64,000 bases of DNA, taken from positions 31,494,055 to 31,558,054 of the forward strand of contig NC_057762.1 of the NCBI RefSeq assembly GCF_010389155.1. Direction: 5' to 3'. This DNA is from Erigeron canadensis (Eukaryota > Streptophyta > Magnoliopsida > Asterales > Asteraceae). The notes under the pieces are model-generated. The model saw only the letters and a program-made list of their open reading frames with translations. It was not told where the DNA came from and ran no database searches. Positions 24,518-37,769 of this stretch are shown in pieces (the stretch's first letter is position 1; the number at the start of each line of letters is the position of its first letter). A program made the translations under genes and the position numbers.

Positions 24518-27500
24518 ACTTGTACCATCCGTGCTGCTTCATATATTTAGACACATCATGTTATATGCCACATGTCTGATGCCTGTATGGATATCTTGGA
24601 AGAAAAGTACATTTGGTGTTTGGTGTTGGTTATCTTATGCTTATTTTTTCTGGAGATAATATAATACCACTCTGTTATGGGATTTACCTTCTCTCACGTC
24701 AGCTGTGGCACCGGTCGGTTGGAACCGATAATGGGTCGGCTATCCAATTTAAACAACAGCACCATGGAAACAAGGACTATTAGCTTTTCTTTATAAGAAG
24801 TAAGCACTTTAAATAAACAGTTTAAGCAGATAAGCACTTTAAATCAAGCAGGTTAAGCAGGTAAGCACTTTGAACTAAGCAATCCCAGAAACCTTCTTAA
24901 CTAGATGTAATGTTCTACATTTACGTCACAAAGCATATGGATGCCTACACAATATTAGAATAATGGGATTTCATTAAACCTCAATAACAATGTTTTAACG
25001 ATCAACTATTATTTCCACCATCCAGTACCACTTCCTGTTTTGTCCCCAACTAATGAGAAAAATGAGTTTTGGACAGAACATGTTATTAATTGGCTAAAAT
25101 TTTTCATCAATTCATAAAGATTTATGCTTTAGATAACTAGATAAGAACACATGAGTACGTGCTATGGTTGTGCATGGTTGTAAAGAGAAATACATGTTTT
25201 TTTTCTGATGGAGTTTTCATTTTACCAGATGTTGAAGAAGTGAAATCATGTGAACTCTTGTATTCTGTATATATAGAAGAATATGAGCTATTATAAGTAG
25301 AGGTGGTAAATAGGCTTTTCAATATCAACTCTTTTGATAAATAGAAACGGATTAATAGGTAGAGAAATTTAAATACAACATCTGTGAGAAGCCCCAAAAA
25401 TCCAATTAGGCAGAACTATAATGCCGTCGGAGTTGATTGACGTCCACAAAATAGATAAACACGAGCTCCTACAATTGAGTCATGCTATATCTCTAAAATG
25501 ATTAGAGCCTTGTGGGCGCTATTTGTAAGCATGTAACAATATCAACAAATAATTTTGAAAGAACATCCGGAAAATCATATAGTATTAGTTTATGATAAAG
25601 AGGTTAAATGCATCACTCTATAAGGGGATCAAATTTCTGAATCAAGCCAGACTTGTACAACTATATAATTATAGGCTATCAAACTTTATCTGGGGATTTT
25701 AAGGCTAAAAAGGTAAGGAAACCATGAATGTGCTTTAAGAAAAAAGTAAAACTTTACGTTACTCTGTTTAAATCTAAGCTGTTCCATGTTTAAAAATAGC
25801 TATAAGGTCTTCAAATACCATGTGGGACGTGCCTTGACTTCCATAATTTTTTAGAGTATCTCTTTTATACATTGTACTAGGTTAGTCATCTTTTTATCTT
25901 CATAATTTTCTGACAGTGAGGTTTATCAGGCCCAGACCTTTTTCTCCATTCAGTGGTGTCCACTACCAATCTAAACTAAAGGTTAATAATTTTTTTATAA
26001 CTTTTATTTAATCTTCTTTGACAAAATATCAATTCCCTGATGCTAATTGTTTGCTTGCAGTTGCTGACTGGTATCAGATGTTACTCATCCGCAGGTGTAT
26101 ATCTTAGTAGCTGACATTTACATTTCTTACTTGCTTTTATTCATGAACTCCTGGTATATTTACCCAGCTTGGTTATTAGACGACTTTACATAACAAGTTT
26201 GTTATAGTTTGTGAAAGTCCAAGAATCTTAAGTTTGTTATTGAAATGTTTCTATATGCAAATTGTGGGGATCAATTTCCTTTTATTATCTTCAAGTAGAC
26301 TGATTTCCAGTTGACAATTTTTATAGTTGCTGTAGTCATGTAGCTAATCTTAATTGGCTTTTCAATATGCAGAACTTCCTGCACATGAAGTTATTGGGAT
26401 GCCAGCTTTGTCACCCACGATGGTGAGATATGACTAGGACCTGGTTCAGTTTCTATCTACTTCTCTATCTTTAAGCAAGTTTTGATTTGCTAACTGATGT
26501 GTACATTTGTTCTTTAATGTAGACTCAAGGTAACATTGCAAAGTGGAGGAAGAAAGAAGGAGACAAGGTCAGTTGTTTTAGATGTCACTGTCATAGGAAT
26601 TGTATTTTCATATATATATATATATTATATATATATGTATGTATATTATATCTGTATGTATATATATTAATTCTACACAACAAATAATAAGCTGCTGTAT
26701 GGAAATATGATTATCTATTAGTCTATTACTGGTGATAGCTATTTATTTTATTGATCTGATTGTTTATTTGATCTAATAGATAGAAGTAGGTGATATCATC
26801 TGTGAAATCGAGACGGATAAAGCTACTCTTGAATTTGAAAGTCTTGAAGAAGGGTATATCTCTCTTCCCTTATTAAATCTAATCCACATTTAGTGTTGTG
26901 TGCAAAACTGTTATTTATATGTTTTGACAATGTGCCTGGCCATTATACTTTGAGTTCGATTGTAGATTTGTAGACTTCCTATGTAATTTGTATATCTAAT
27001 TATAGACAAATTAAAGCTCCGTGTTGGCACAATTTTAAAGTTCACTGTAGTTCTTACTCCGACTTTTGTTTATTTCATGCAATGACCCTAAAGTACCTTT
27101 CCATATTTTCTTGGAATGATATGCGTGGACAACCATATGCAGGTTTTTGGCAAAGATATTGATGCCAGACGGTGCAAAGGATGTACCAGTTGGACAGCCT
27201 ATTGCAATTACGGTGAACTTTTTATATCGTTATTTTGACTATTTTTTGCGTTTCCAGCAAAGAATTATATATTCATCCATCACAAACACATAAGTATTAT
27301 TTGACCTTGAGTCCCCTGGTCTGCGAATAACCTTTATTGAATTGGATGACTCAAAATCCAAATCGACTTATATACTAAGCAAACCACTTCCGTAGTTTAA
27401 TTTTATGAGTCATAAGCCTTACCTGTGTGTGTATGTGTGTGTATTTGATGTCCAAGTATTTTTCAGGTTGAGGACTCAAACGATATACAAAATATCCCTG

Positions 27501-30500
27501 ATAGTGTTCTTGGTGGGTCAGAGGTTAAAGAGACACAGTCAACCCAAGCTGACGTGAAGACTGAAGACACTGCACACGGGTCAAGTTCAACCAAAATTGA
27601 TGCATCTAAGCTTCCTCCACATGTTTTTGTTGAAATGCCAGCGTTATCGCCGACTATGGTAAGTCAATCAAACTAGAGTCAGATGATGCCAAATTTGATC
27701 TAATTTCTCTTGTTGAAACTATAGACATGTTTTCAATTTATGCAGGACCAAGGAAATATTGCAAGGTGGAGGAAAAAGGAAGGTGATAAGGTTAGTCTCG
27801 TGTAACATAATGCAGGTGAATCAGCACATGAAATCTATTTTCATTGGCACACTCATTTGATACAAAACTGAATCGTCTTTCTTTGTTATATAATTTATGT
27901 GATAGATTGAGGTCGGTGATATCATATGCGAGATAGAGACTGACAAAGCTACCCTTGAATTTGAATGTCTTGAAGAAGGGTATAATTCTGATCTTCTGTT
28001 AACCTTCCAAAATGCTCAAATATGTTCAGTCAGTTGCAAGTTTTTCAGAGTGTGGCTTGTTGCTACTGGAATTTGTAGTTTCATGCTCTGTTAATCTAAT
28101 CTTTTGTTTTTAGAGGTAGCAAAATGGCTGGGTGCTGGTGATGGGTCCAAATGGGCAAAACTGTTGTATGGTTGATTCTGTCTGGGTGTGCAGTGGTTAG
28201 GTTGACCCAAAACTCTTTCTGTCCTGGTGTTGTATTAACTATTATTGTTTTACCTAAAATTACAAACTATATCATAACAATACTAATCCAACCTTTTGAA
28301 TGACACATTTTCGTGTTTATATGCATTAATAGTACACTTTGGGGAACTTTCGACCAATTTGATCCTTTTCATATAAAGTTGAACTTTATTATCTTAGCAA
28401 TTAGACCTGTTAGGGTTAATGTATCATAGACATTCTCACATGCTAGTGACATGTTACATCATCAGTGCTGGTTAAGTTTTCTTAGCTGGGGTACACGTAA
28501 GGGCTTGTACACTTAACGGAATTCTGACTGCAGATACTTGGCAAAAATACTGGCACCTGAAGGTTCAAAAGATATTGCAGTTGGACAACCCATTGCAATA
28601 ACAGTAAGTTTTTCCTATTTTCAAAGTGGAATAATTCTATTTATCTCGGGGTAAAGAGTTGGGCTTATTATACTATCGATGGGAAACCTTTTTCTTAGAT
28701 TTTTTTTCAAATTCCAAAATGTGACAATCCCCATTGGAACTGATCTTACTGTTGTGCAAGGTTGAGGATCCAGCTGATGTTGAATTGGTAAAATCATTTG
28801 TTAGTGGTAATTTGGCAGCCAAGGAGGCAAAGCCAGCTCAGCATGCCACCCATGATAAAGAAGTGAAAGCGCAAAAGTCCGGCTTTTCTAGAATAAGTCC
28901 ATCTGCAAAGTTACTAATTGCACAACATAAGTTGGATGCCTCATCAATAATGGCATCTGGTGCACATGGTACTCTCTTGAAATCTGATGTTTTAACGGCA
29001 TTAAAGTCTGGCACAGGTGCAGCCAAAAGCTCGTCAACTGAACTTAAAAAATCCTCATCAAGTCAGCCAGAGACACATACTTCTTTATCTATATCAACAG
29101 AGATCCAGAAGCTGGATTCTTATGTGGATGTGCCAAATACCCAAATCCGAAAGGTATATTTTTTTTTTCTCGTTTCAGTCTTACAGTGTGCTGTTTTCTT
29201 TATATACTGGCTCAATCTAGTGTTACTGATGCTTGATCAACCCTTAGCAATCTTGACCCATTTGCATATGCACGGTCGAATCTGGCTGGATGCATCTCCA
29301 TTTGGTGAAATACAAAGTTAGTTTAAAAGAAAACAGCTCATGAATTTGCTAAAAGTGTGTATATTAATTCATAGAACCTTCTAAATAATTTTGTTAGAAA
29401 AATTGGATTGCTGCTGTGATATTTTAGTTATTATAATCATATATGACTGGCTATTTATTTATATAGAGTTTAAAAGTTTTGTAAAAAGGTGTTTCTAGTC
29501 AACCCGAATGGTACAAAATAAGCACAGGTTACCCGTTTGACTTTTTACACGCCCTGGCTGACTCGCTCAGTTTGCCACTTTGAATGTCTATACATCTGGA
29601 GTGTCTATGTAGCCAGACTGAATTAACTAAAAGTACTTCATTACGAGCAAGTTTTACCTGTTTAGAAACAATTCGTCAACTCCGTGTATATATATAGTTC
29701 ATTGTTTGTACTAGAATATTATGCCAGATTAGCATGTATCTTGTTATTAGGAAAGGCTGTAATTGATATTTTTTTTAATCATTGCTTATGCAAATTGATT
29801 CTCAGCCGTGTAAGTTTTGTACTTTTTTTTTGCAGGTGATTGCAAAAAGGTTGCTTGAATCAAAACAAAACACGCCTCATTTATACTTAACCGCAGGTAT
29901 TAAAAGTTTATACAGTGAGTTTTATGGCAAACATTAATATATCTGTGATTAAAACTATCTACTTGTTTCTGATAGATGTGATCCTGGATCCTCTTCTATC
30001 TTTCAGAAAGGAGCTTAAAGGTATGGTTCAGATCTCTTCCTTATTACCATTTTTACTTTCCCACCTAGTCACCTACTGTTTGTGAACATTATTTTTCTTT
30101 CTGTGCAGATAAATTTGGTGTCAAAGTTTCAGTGAATGACATCGTAATAAAAACTGTGGCAATGGCATTGAGTAATGTTCCAAAAGCCAATGGTAAGATT
30201 CTTATGTAAGTGATACGAACCCATCCCATAATAGGCTCGCATCATTCCATAAGCTAGGTGTAGAACTCACTCCCAAAAGCTAGCTTAAAGGAGGAGGGGA
30301 CACCTTGACTTATAAACCACCAACCAATTCCATACTTGGCCGATGTGTGATCATAACAGTATTCTAGATTTTTGTTTTATTCATGAAAGGTTAATCCTTT
30401 AATGATTGCAAAAACTATGTTACTACGACAATAACAGTGATTTTGAATAAAAAAGACACAAGATGTATCCGTCAAAAATGTGTAGGGGGATTTTCAAGTT

Positions 30501-32921
30501 TTTGACACAATTTACCAGTTTCCCTTTTAATTATTTTCCCTTGTTCTGACTCGTTAGAGATAGTACATACCCATATTGTTACGTCTGCTACTCTGCATTA
30601 GGACTGTCTATTAGGTCGGGTACGTGGGTTGGCTGGTCAATTTACTTAACCTTAACAACCGACCCACTAAAAGGTTTCAGGTCAGAAATTTCAACACATG
30701 TTGGTGGGTTAATAGATGGCGAGTACCCGGTCAATTTAATGATTAACTCCCCACGCTCCTCCTAAAAACAAAGTATCCAACAATAAAACTGCTTATTGAA
30801 TGCATTCAAACTACTAATATGCGATAAACAAAACATAAGTTCAAATTGTACCAAAATATGATGACTATAGTTCCAAAATATGTTATTATTAGGGCTCTCA
30901 CCTTTGTATGGTGAGTTGGAGGTGATTCGAAACACGTTCTTAAAAAAAAGTTATTAGAGTTTAGATATTACACTGCAGAGGGCTTGTGAATCTTATATAT
31001 AAAATCGATTTTCAAGTCTACCTAATGACCTTAAAGCCCGGCCCGAACTCGATCTGGAAACAATCAGGTTGGCGGGTCGAGAATACACACCCGTTACCCA
31101 GTTTTTTCAGGTCGTGTTCCCGGTTGGGTCAAGTATTGCCAGCCCTATATGCAATACCACATACGAAAGGGATTTCTCTTATGATCATAGCTTATATCAT
31201 AAACCTACTTTCGGTATCATATCTAAGTGCTGATAGTTGACACTGAAATTACATAACAGCTTTCTGGGATGACAAGAAAGGAGAAATTGTATTGTGTGAC
31301 TCTGTTGATATATCAATTGCAGTTGCTACTGAGAAGGTATCAATCTCTTCCTTTTTATTTATTCACTTCGTGACTGCCAAGGTTCCTTATCTTATAATGT
31401 TTTCTTTCAATTATAGGGACTGATGACTCCAATCGTGAGAAATGCTGATCATAAATCTATATCAGCTATTTCCATCGAGGTATTATTCGTGCTTTCTTTT
31501 TTAGTTTGACATTAATGTTTTACTTTCTCTCTCATTTAGGAATCGACAGCACACATTTTTAAGATCCCATTATGTTCATTGTATCTGTTTCCTCCGTGAA
31601 ATTGTTTCGGTACTTGGCATAAATTTGAAGGAGGTCATTTAACCATCGTCAAATATATTAATGCCCTTTATTAATACAAAACCATGGATACATTGTAAAC
31701 CTCATCGGATATGGGCAAATTGTAATTATAACTTGGGGATTTTCTAAAAGGAAAAGTTTCAGTTTTCATAGGAGATTTGAAAAGGTAAATTTTTGCTTCT
31801 AGTATGATTAGTGCCAAGCCTCATTAATTTGTTTGTATCATCTCAAGATCAAGGAACTCGCTGAGAAAGCACGAGCAGGGAAACTTACACCAAATGAATT
31901 TCAAGGTGGCACTTTCAGGTGAGGCTTTTTCTTCTTTATTTCATTACATAGTTTTGATATTCATTTTGGCCTCATGTTCATGTTTTTCATTTCTGTTCTT
32001 TTATAGTATATCGAATTTGGGTATGTTTCCGGTTGACCAATTTTGTGCAATAATAAATCCACCGCAGGTATGTTTCTAAATGCAAATAACATTTCAAGTT
32101 TTCCTGCTAATCATAAAACATGACCAATTGCTTTATGTGTGCAGTCTGGCATTCTTGCTGTTGGTAGGGGCAACCAGGTGGTTGAGCCAGTGTTCGACAA
32201 TGATGGTAAACCATCTGTAACTTGTATAGATTTGGCAAAACAGATGGGTTGTGTAATGGGTTGGTTAAAGTGGGTTCTGGGTGGGTTGTGTTGGGTTGGG
32301 CTGACTTACCAATGCCTGTTGATCTTTTATGTTGAACTTTCTTATTTGCATGTATCATATGTATTGAATGGTAGATGAATACGATTAGGAAAAATTTCAT
32401 TATATGTTAATTTTAAGATCACTTCATTCAACAAAAAAATGAATTAGGAGGTTGTCAATATTTAAGTACTTGTTTAGAGTTTTAACTCGTTTCCATTCTA
32501 GCTGATATGTTTTTATATTTGACCCCTTTTTAATTAACCAAGACTGATTCGGCCTTTCCAAACAAAACTACGGCCTATATGGCATGTTATTATACAAGGG
32601 AGTCATTTTTTTCACCAACAGATCTGTTGTAATTTCAATAAACATAAACATGCTAATCGCCTAATCTAGTGATTCATTATATGTCAGGAGTTGAGAAGCC
32701 AGGTGTAGTTACAAAAATGAACGTAACATTATCTGCTGATCATCGTATATTTGATGGAGAAGTAGCAGGTATGTAGTGTGCATTAGTTATATTTATCTAT
32801 GAAAATTTCGTCGTTGACAAATCGAGAAAACGACATTTAATGGCTTATTATTTATTCGACAGCTGCTTTCCTGGGATCCTTGAAATCAAACTTTAGTGAC
32901 ATACGGAGACTACTAATATAG
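23248..32921 (+). CDS. LTA3: Pyruvate dehydrogenase complex E2, mitochondrial, two lipoyl domains (LTA3 type)
   Basis: Dihydrolipoyl acetyltransferase passes the acetyl group from E1 to CoA in the mitochondrial matrix and forms the complex core. Exons: 23248-23351, 24186-24236, 25921-25981, 26061-26094, 26373-26422, 26523-26567, 26780-26853, 27143-27212, 27467-27658, 27746-27790, 27906-27979, 28534-28603, 28761-29153, 29836-29896, 29976-30020, 30109-30192, 31260-31336, 31417-31479, 31848-31918, 32007-32067, 32145-32205, 32688-32768, 32863-32921. These give 641 aa with every phase closing. There is an Arg/Ser-rich transit peptide. Lipoyl domains lie at about 84-163 and 209-290, with lipoyl lysines 129 and 256 in [10 protein letters not shown]. 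The E1/E3-binding domain is at about 333-371 ([16 protein letters not shown]). The catalytic domain is at about 405-641 with SADHRIFDG (His614, Asp618). Two lipoyl domains match Arabidopsis At3g52200 rather than its one-domain paralogues. Exon 3 uses a GAG acceptor and is the least sure. Confidence 0.95.
24473..24520. repeat. (CT)n(CA)n microsatellite in E2 intron 2
   Basis: CT repeats run directly into about 13 CA units within the 1.7-kb second intron of E2. It is a compound microsatellite. Confidence 0.9.
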
Positions 32922-33300
32922 TCAGGAGCAGGAAACGCCTTACAAGAAAAATTCATAGATGTGATTTTTTTGATAAATGCACCTAAAAATTTCAAGCTGC
33001 AGAAAGTATTTGTCTTGGCAATCAAGCTTTATTTGCGATGTGTACAATTTTTAGAGTTTTCTAATTATTTTGGCCTATTTGTTTACGAGGCGAGCCAGTC
33101 TGCCGTGCAAATTACCGTTAATAATGAGGCATGATTGCTCTTGAGATTTTTGACCATTTTCAAGAGGCAGGCATGTGTCTTGCATCTTTGTAAAAAGAAA
33201 CGATGTAGAGAAAAGCAGCTTTGTTCTTATAATAAATTTTGCTTATTTGGTTCACAAAAATTGAAGTATATGAAACGAAAATTACAGTTAAACATTTACT

Positions 33301-33482
33301 CCCGGGAGAAATAAAAAAAGGTAAGTTGATAGGAATCCCTTAGTCTCATGTGCCTAACGCATCCGCATAGTGTCAAGGTATACCACCAAATTAACCCCCC
33401 TTGTGGAGATCGAATCCGCGCCCTGTGGGACCAGTCGAAGAATTTGCCGACATGGTTGCCATTGTGCCATACTCCTCGAAGT
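33301..33482 (-). mobile_element. tRNA-derived SINE candidate
   Basis: Read on the minus strand, TGGCACAATGGC (33458-33469) resembles a Pol III A box. About 50 bases on, GGATTCGATCTC (33405-33416) resembles a B box. The unit then runs on to a T-rich end near 33310. That order and spacing fit a plant SINE. The same-strand open frame here (VWHNGNHVGKFFDW) is a by-product. No target duplication was confirmed. Confidence 0.5.
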
Positions 33483-33655
33483 ATAAAACATGTACTCAAA
33501 GTTTCATATTAACGATACTTTTTTGATCAAGATCCAACGAAGTTAATATGCATCTCCTTCACATTTTCTGAACAAAAACAAATGGCTAAATGTATTTGAC
33601 ACCTGACGATTATATAATTCTGAAAAATATTACATACATAATACGTAACTTGAAT

Positions 33656-34114
33656 TAGGGGTGTTATCAAGTTGAGCTCGAGCTCAACATGGCTAGAGCT
33701 CGACTTGAAAAATATTCGGTAGGCTCAAGCTGCCATGATAGCTCGTCGAGCTTTCAATGTGTAAGCTCGAGCACGACTCTTTATACCAACAATATGGCTC
33801 GACCTTAGCTCGAAAAACTCAAAAAAGGATCAAGCTTGGCTTGTATTTATAAACATGGACTAAAAAAAACTCAAAAATATATACAAATATCACTCATAGA
33901 ATTTGAACTTTACTACTTAAGAATTATATATAAGAAAATATATTGAAAGCTTGAAAACTCAATACGTATTCGAGCCAACTATGTAAAGCTCGAGCTCGAC
34001 TCGATAACTATTTTGAGCATGAATTTAGGGCTCGAGCTCGAGATCAACAATAGCTCTACTTGATCGATTCGAGCTCGGGTTGCTCGAAAAAAGCTCGACT
34101 TGATGGCAGCGCTA
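33656..34114. mobile_element. hAT-type non-autonomous element upstream of eL27
   Basis: Ends TAGGGGTGTTATCAAG and, inverted, TAGCGCTGCCATCAAG match at 12 of 16 bases. The flanks carry an identical 8-bp duplication, ACTTGAAT (33648-33655 and 34115-34122). The interior is packed with AGCTCGAGCT-type words, so the strand can fold extensively. It ends 122 bases before the eL27 TATA box. Confidence 0.85.
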
Positions 34115-34235
34115 ACTTGAATGTAAAGATTATAGACCTCAAGCTTTCAACTAACAACGTAACAAATTGAAATATTAGGGGGTAATTGTTACAAAATCTA
34201 AAAGCCAAAGGATCATATTCAGAATATCAAAATTC

Positions 34236-34243
34236 TATAAATA
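34236..34243 (+). promoter_or_regulatory. TATA box of eL27
   Basis: TATAAATA lies 73 bases before the start codon, followed by a CT-rich stretch (CTCATCTTCTTCCATTT) where transcription probably starts. Spacing suits a short 5' UTR. Confidence 0.65.
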
Positions 34244-34264
34244 CTCATCTTCTTCCATTTCACA

Positions 34265-34272
34265 AAACCCTA
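34265..34272 (+). promoter_or_regulatory. telo-box in eL27 leader
   Basis: AAACCCTA, 29 bases after the TATA box. Telo-boxes at this position are a hallmark of plant ribosomal protein genes and support coordinated expression in dividing cells. Confidence 0.7.
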
Positions 34273-34308
34273 GCATCAGCAGAAGCAGGAGCGGCGGCGC
34301 GGGAAAAA

Positions 34309-34716
34309 ATGGTGAAGTTTCTGAAGCCAAACAAGGCGGTGGTGGTGCTGAACGGCCGATTCGCCGGCCGGAAAGCAGTGATCGTGAAACAATTCGACGA
34401 CGGAACACGTGACCGTCCGTACGGCCACTGTTTAGTCGCCGGAATATCAAAATATCCCAAAAAAGTAATCAAAAAGGATTCAGCGAAAAAAACGGCCAAA
34501 AAATCGCGCGTGAAAGCTTTCATAAAGCTAGTGAATTACAATCATATCATGCCTACCAGATACACACTGGATGTCGATCTGAAAGATATTGTCACGGTCG
34601 ACGCGCTTCAGTCGCGTGATAAGAAGGTGAGCGCGTGTAAGGAAACCAAGGCGCGTTTGGAGGAACGGTTTAAGACTGGCAAAAACAGGTGGTTTTTCTC
34701 CAAATTGAGGTTTTAG
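34309..34716 (+). CDS. RPL27: 60S ribosomal protein L27 (eL27)
   Basis: Structural protein of the cytosolic large ribosomal subunit. Single exon, 135 aa, the standard length. It starts [20 protein letters not shown], with the N-terminal KOW/SH3-like fold, followed by the basic stretch [14 protein letters not shown]. The conserved [13 protein letters not shown] motif is present, and it ends [11 protein letters not shown]. The open frame extends upstream to 34186, but homology and the leader signals place the start at 34309. A full intact frame with promoter signals argues for a functional gene rather than a processed pseudogene, although it lacks introns. Arabidopsis L27 genes are, to my knowledge, also intronless. 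Confidence 0.97.
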   Translation: MVKFLKPNKAVVVLNGRFAGRKAVIVKQFDDGTRDRPYGHCLVAGISKYPKKVIKKDSAKKTAKKSRVKAFIKLVNYNHIMPTRYTLDVDLKDIVTVDALQSRDKKVSACKETKARLEERFKTGKNRWFFSKLRF

Positions 34717-35646
34717 TTCTGGTGATGATGTGGCGGTGGTGGTTTTTATGTTATGGAATTTTTGATAATTTTATGTTATGGATTTATAATGATGTTAAAT
34801 GACTTGTTTTGATGATTTTAGTTTAATTAATTAACGCATTTTTGAGATATGTGCAATTTTCAGCGTGATTTAAAAGTATTGATAGTGATTTAGATTTACA
34901 TCTGATTTATAGTTTATCTCCACTGGATCAAAATACAGAGTTGTACTTAACACTTGGTTTTTGAACAAAACGTTTAGGTATAATTAGCAAGCCAGAAAAT
35001 GAATATTGTGGAGATTGTCTGGTTTCCATAGGTACTTTTTCAGATTTTGTGGATTGCAAGTTTGCAACAAGGAAAAGAGAATGATGATTGTACTTAACAC
35101 TTTGTTAATTTCATGTTTGGTCCATCCTGAAAGAGATTTTTAGATTCAAGCCATTTGCCTTACCACTTCCAAAATAATACTTAGGACAAGAAACAAAACT
35201 CCACCAACTTGTGAACTTTTATGAAGAAACAAAACTCCACCAAATCTTATCATCTTTTGAGAACTCTCTAATTTGAATGGGAAAATACTAAATGCTATTA
35301 GTAGTATATATACTGTTCTCACATTCATCTTCTTCAATTTTTCAAACGTGATTAAATACCCAGTTCCCTCTCCCCTTTGTTTTTCACCTTTGCTGTATCT
35401 AATTAAAGACAGTAAATAATATGCAAGCTTTCCCAAATTTGAATTATCCTTTCAAATTCTTTTAACCATCAAACTTATTTGATGATTTTAACCATTCGGG
35501 GGTTAAAGGTTGAAACATAAAACTTAAAACAGACTTACATATTGGATTATGGGAATATTTTTTGTTGTTAAAAGCGTGGAATATATACTTGAAACTTATA
35601 AACTTCATTGTTAACCCAATAAATAAAAAGTTGGAACTACTTAATT
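34717..35646. other. eL27 3' region
   Basis: Contains the eL27 3' UTR. Around 35180-35240 AACAAAACTCCACCAA occurs twice about 40 bases apart. Nothing else is recognised. Confidence 0.5.
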
Positions 35647-35956
35647 CACTATAAATCATATTGCATTTGTTCACACTTTTAGGTGAGTATGAACAAATTA
35701 AAAATTTTGTCACGCTTTTTAGTGTGTAGAAATATATTGAATTAGAAGTGTGTGGAAATTTTTCCACGCTAAAAAGTGTTTGAAATAAAAGTTCACAAAT
35801 AAAAGTTCAAACTTTTATTTCAAACACTTTTTAGTGTATAGAAATTTCCATACACTTCTAATTCAATATATTTTTACACACTAAAAAGCGTGACAAAATT
35901 TTTAATTTGTTCATACTCACCTAAAAGTGTGAATAAATGCAATATTGTTTGTAGTG
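35647..35956. mobile_element. CACTA-type foldback MITE, 310 bp
   Basis: Begins CACTATAAATCATATTGCA and ends in the inverse of CACTACAAACAATATTGCA. The flanks are ATT on both sides (35644-35646, 35957-35959), the 3-bp duplication expected for CACTA. The whole element is two arms of roughly 150 bases that pair almost fully (TTCACACTTTTAGGTGAG against CTCACCTAAAAGTGTGAA). No protein. Confidence 0.88.
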
Positions 35957-36476
35957 ATTATAAACAAACGTGACTACAATGATTGTTCCCGAGTGATTGT
36001 TGATAGACAACTTAATTTCTCAGAAAATCTCATTTCGAGCTTAAATCGATACTTTTAACTTTTTAAAACTTCGCTATTTTTTCATCATGACACGTATAGT
36101 ACTGAAGCTATTTTTTAACCTAAATAATTAATAATCACTACTGAAAATTGAACAATTTACAAAATTCCACGTACATGCTAGCTAGCTACTCTACTTAAAA
36201 ATAAGATTACACACCCGCAATGTCACCACGGTAACTTTGACATCATGCAGATGGTCACACCAATGTATATAGTGATATATAGCCTTACTGAAGATATATG
36301 CTTTAGTAATAACTAAAGAAATTTAATTTTAATTTTATTTAGTTCGTATCTGCCTTTACTTGCCTAAGATCATTGATTCATTGTAGTAGAACACAAAAAG
36401 TGTCTTAAAATTCTGTCACAAAACACTTGGTTTATGAGTTATATGACACAAATAATGAAAAGAAACAATATATATA

Positions 36477-36536
<60 letters not shown>

Positions 36537-37715
36537 ATATACAAAGTTGTTTTAGTATGAATTGAACTGTGACAGCAACTAGATCAAACCCTTTAACATT
36601 ATTATTGTTACTTTATATTGTTATACTTTTTACTCGAACTATCATATTAATTATCAAACTTATTTCTTATAAAAAAGCAACATTAATTCATTTCATTTTT
36701 ACATTATATATATTATTTAACAACTACAAATTTACACTTGATTTACTTACTTTTCCAACTTTGAACATTAAAGTCTATTTTTATATCTCTCAAACATTAA
36801 CTTAAATGCGACGAACACCATGAGGAAAATTGGCCATCAGGAGAAAAAATTTACACCGTCACACTGCATGATCATTATATATTAAAATTAAAAGTTGTTA
36901 ATATTGTGACAAATGTCAGTGGCTAATCCATTAATCATTTTTACTTGTTCTACGATTAATCTGGATCAATGACGGGTCAGTGGCTTATCCATTAATCATT
37001 TCCAATTCCCACCAAAAGAAACACAGCATATATAGAGAAAACCATGCATATGACTCAGCATGGTATATCCTATAGGATATATCATTGGTACTGGCTGGTC
37101 ATCTTAATCTGCATTAATTTTCGTCAAAAATAATTAATTGGAGTAATCAATTCTAAATTTTTTGGTATCAAAACAATTGATTTATTACTCAAAATGATTG
37201 ACCGAGTTAATTTATTAGTTTTAGGTCAAAGAGGATTACTTTTATAAACTTTTTTGACGGATACTTGTACTTAAAATGGATTTAGACTTATTTTACTAGC
37301 TAGCATTTAGCTAGATTTGATATTTAATACGAGTAAATATAATCTCACTCTTAAAGGAAAATAAACAAATGCATATTCAGTAGTAGTATGTAACATCTAT
37401 CCTACATAAATTCTACACTTAATTAATTGCTTGAACCACCGTTTAATAATATAAAATATATACAAGATTCATTGGGAATTAGGCAATTATGCATGGTATG
37501 AATACTATCTAAAAAAAGGTATAAACACGTAGCTAAGGTCAAGTCAAATTGACGCTTCTCAAATTCACATTGATTTATTTGTCCCAAAAAAGTATAGACA
37601 ATTTACACTACTAGTATAAATTCAAATGACAGTTAAAGTAAAAAAAAAATTAATCAAAGCCTTATCTAATTCGTAACGGTTTCATAATTAAATGAATATT
37701 TACTCTTTTCCCTCT
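35957..37715. other. Interval upstream of YUC
   Basis: AT-rich; includes an (AT)n run at 36469-36526. Two near-repeats of CAGTGGCTWATCCATTAATCA lie at about 36918 and 36980. A block at about 37490-37600 (GCATGGTATGAATACT, GGTATAAACACGTAG) reappears at 46066-46160 beside the YUC pseudogene. Confidence 0.6.
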
Positions 37716-37751
37716 TGCATGCATTCCTATATATATGGATTCTCGCATGCA
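37716..37751 (+). promoter_or_regulatory. Two RY motifs upstream of YUC
   Basis: CATGCA occurs at 37718-37723 (within TGCATGCA) and 37746-37751 (within GCATGCAT), 20-50 bases before the likely TATA box. RY motifs are bound by B3 factors of the LEC2/FUS3/ABI3 group in seeds. Function is inferred from the motif only. Confidence 0.5.
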
Positions 37752-37769
37752 TAATAACATGTATTCACT

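Noticed and set aside
30890..30955. SINE-like piece in an E2 intron (GGAGGTGATTCGAAAC)
   Set aside because: Only a B-box-like word is visible; no A box, tail or duplication could be supported.
33296..33499. Minus-strand open frame with VWHNGNHVGKFFDW
   Set aside because: It overlaps A-box and B-box-like motifs of a SINE; no protein family is recognised.
34235..34523. Two antisense open frames over eL27
   Set aside because: They are shadows of the conserved eL27 coding sequence on the other strand.
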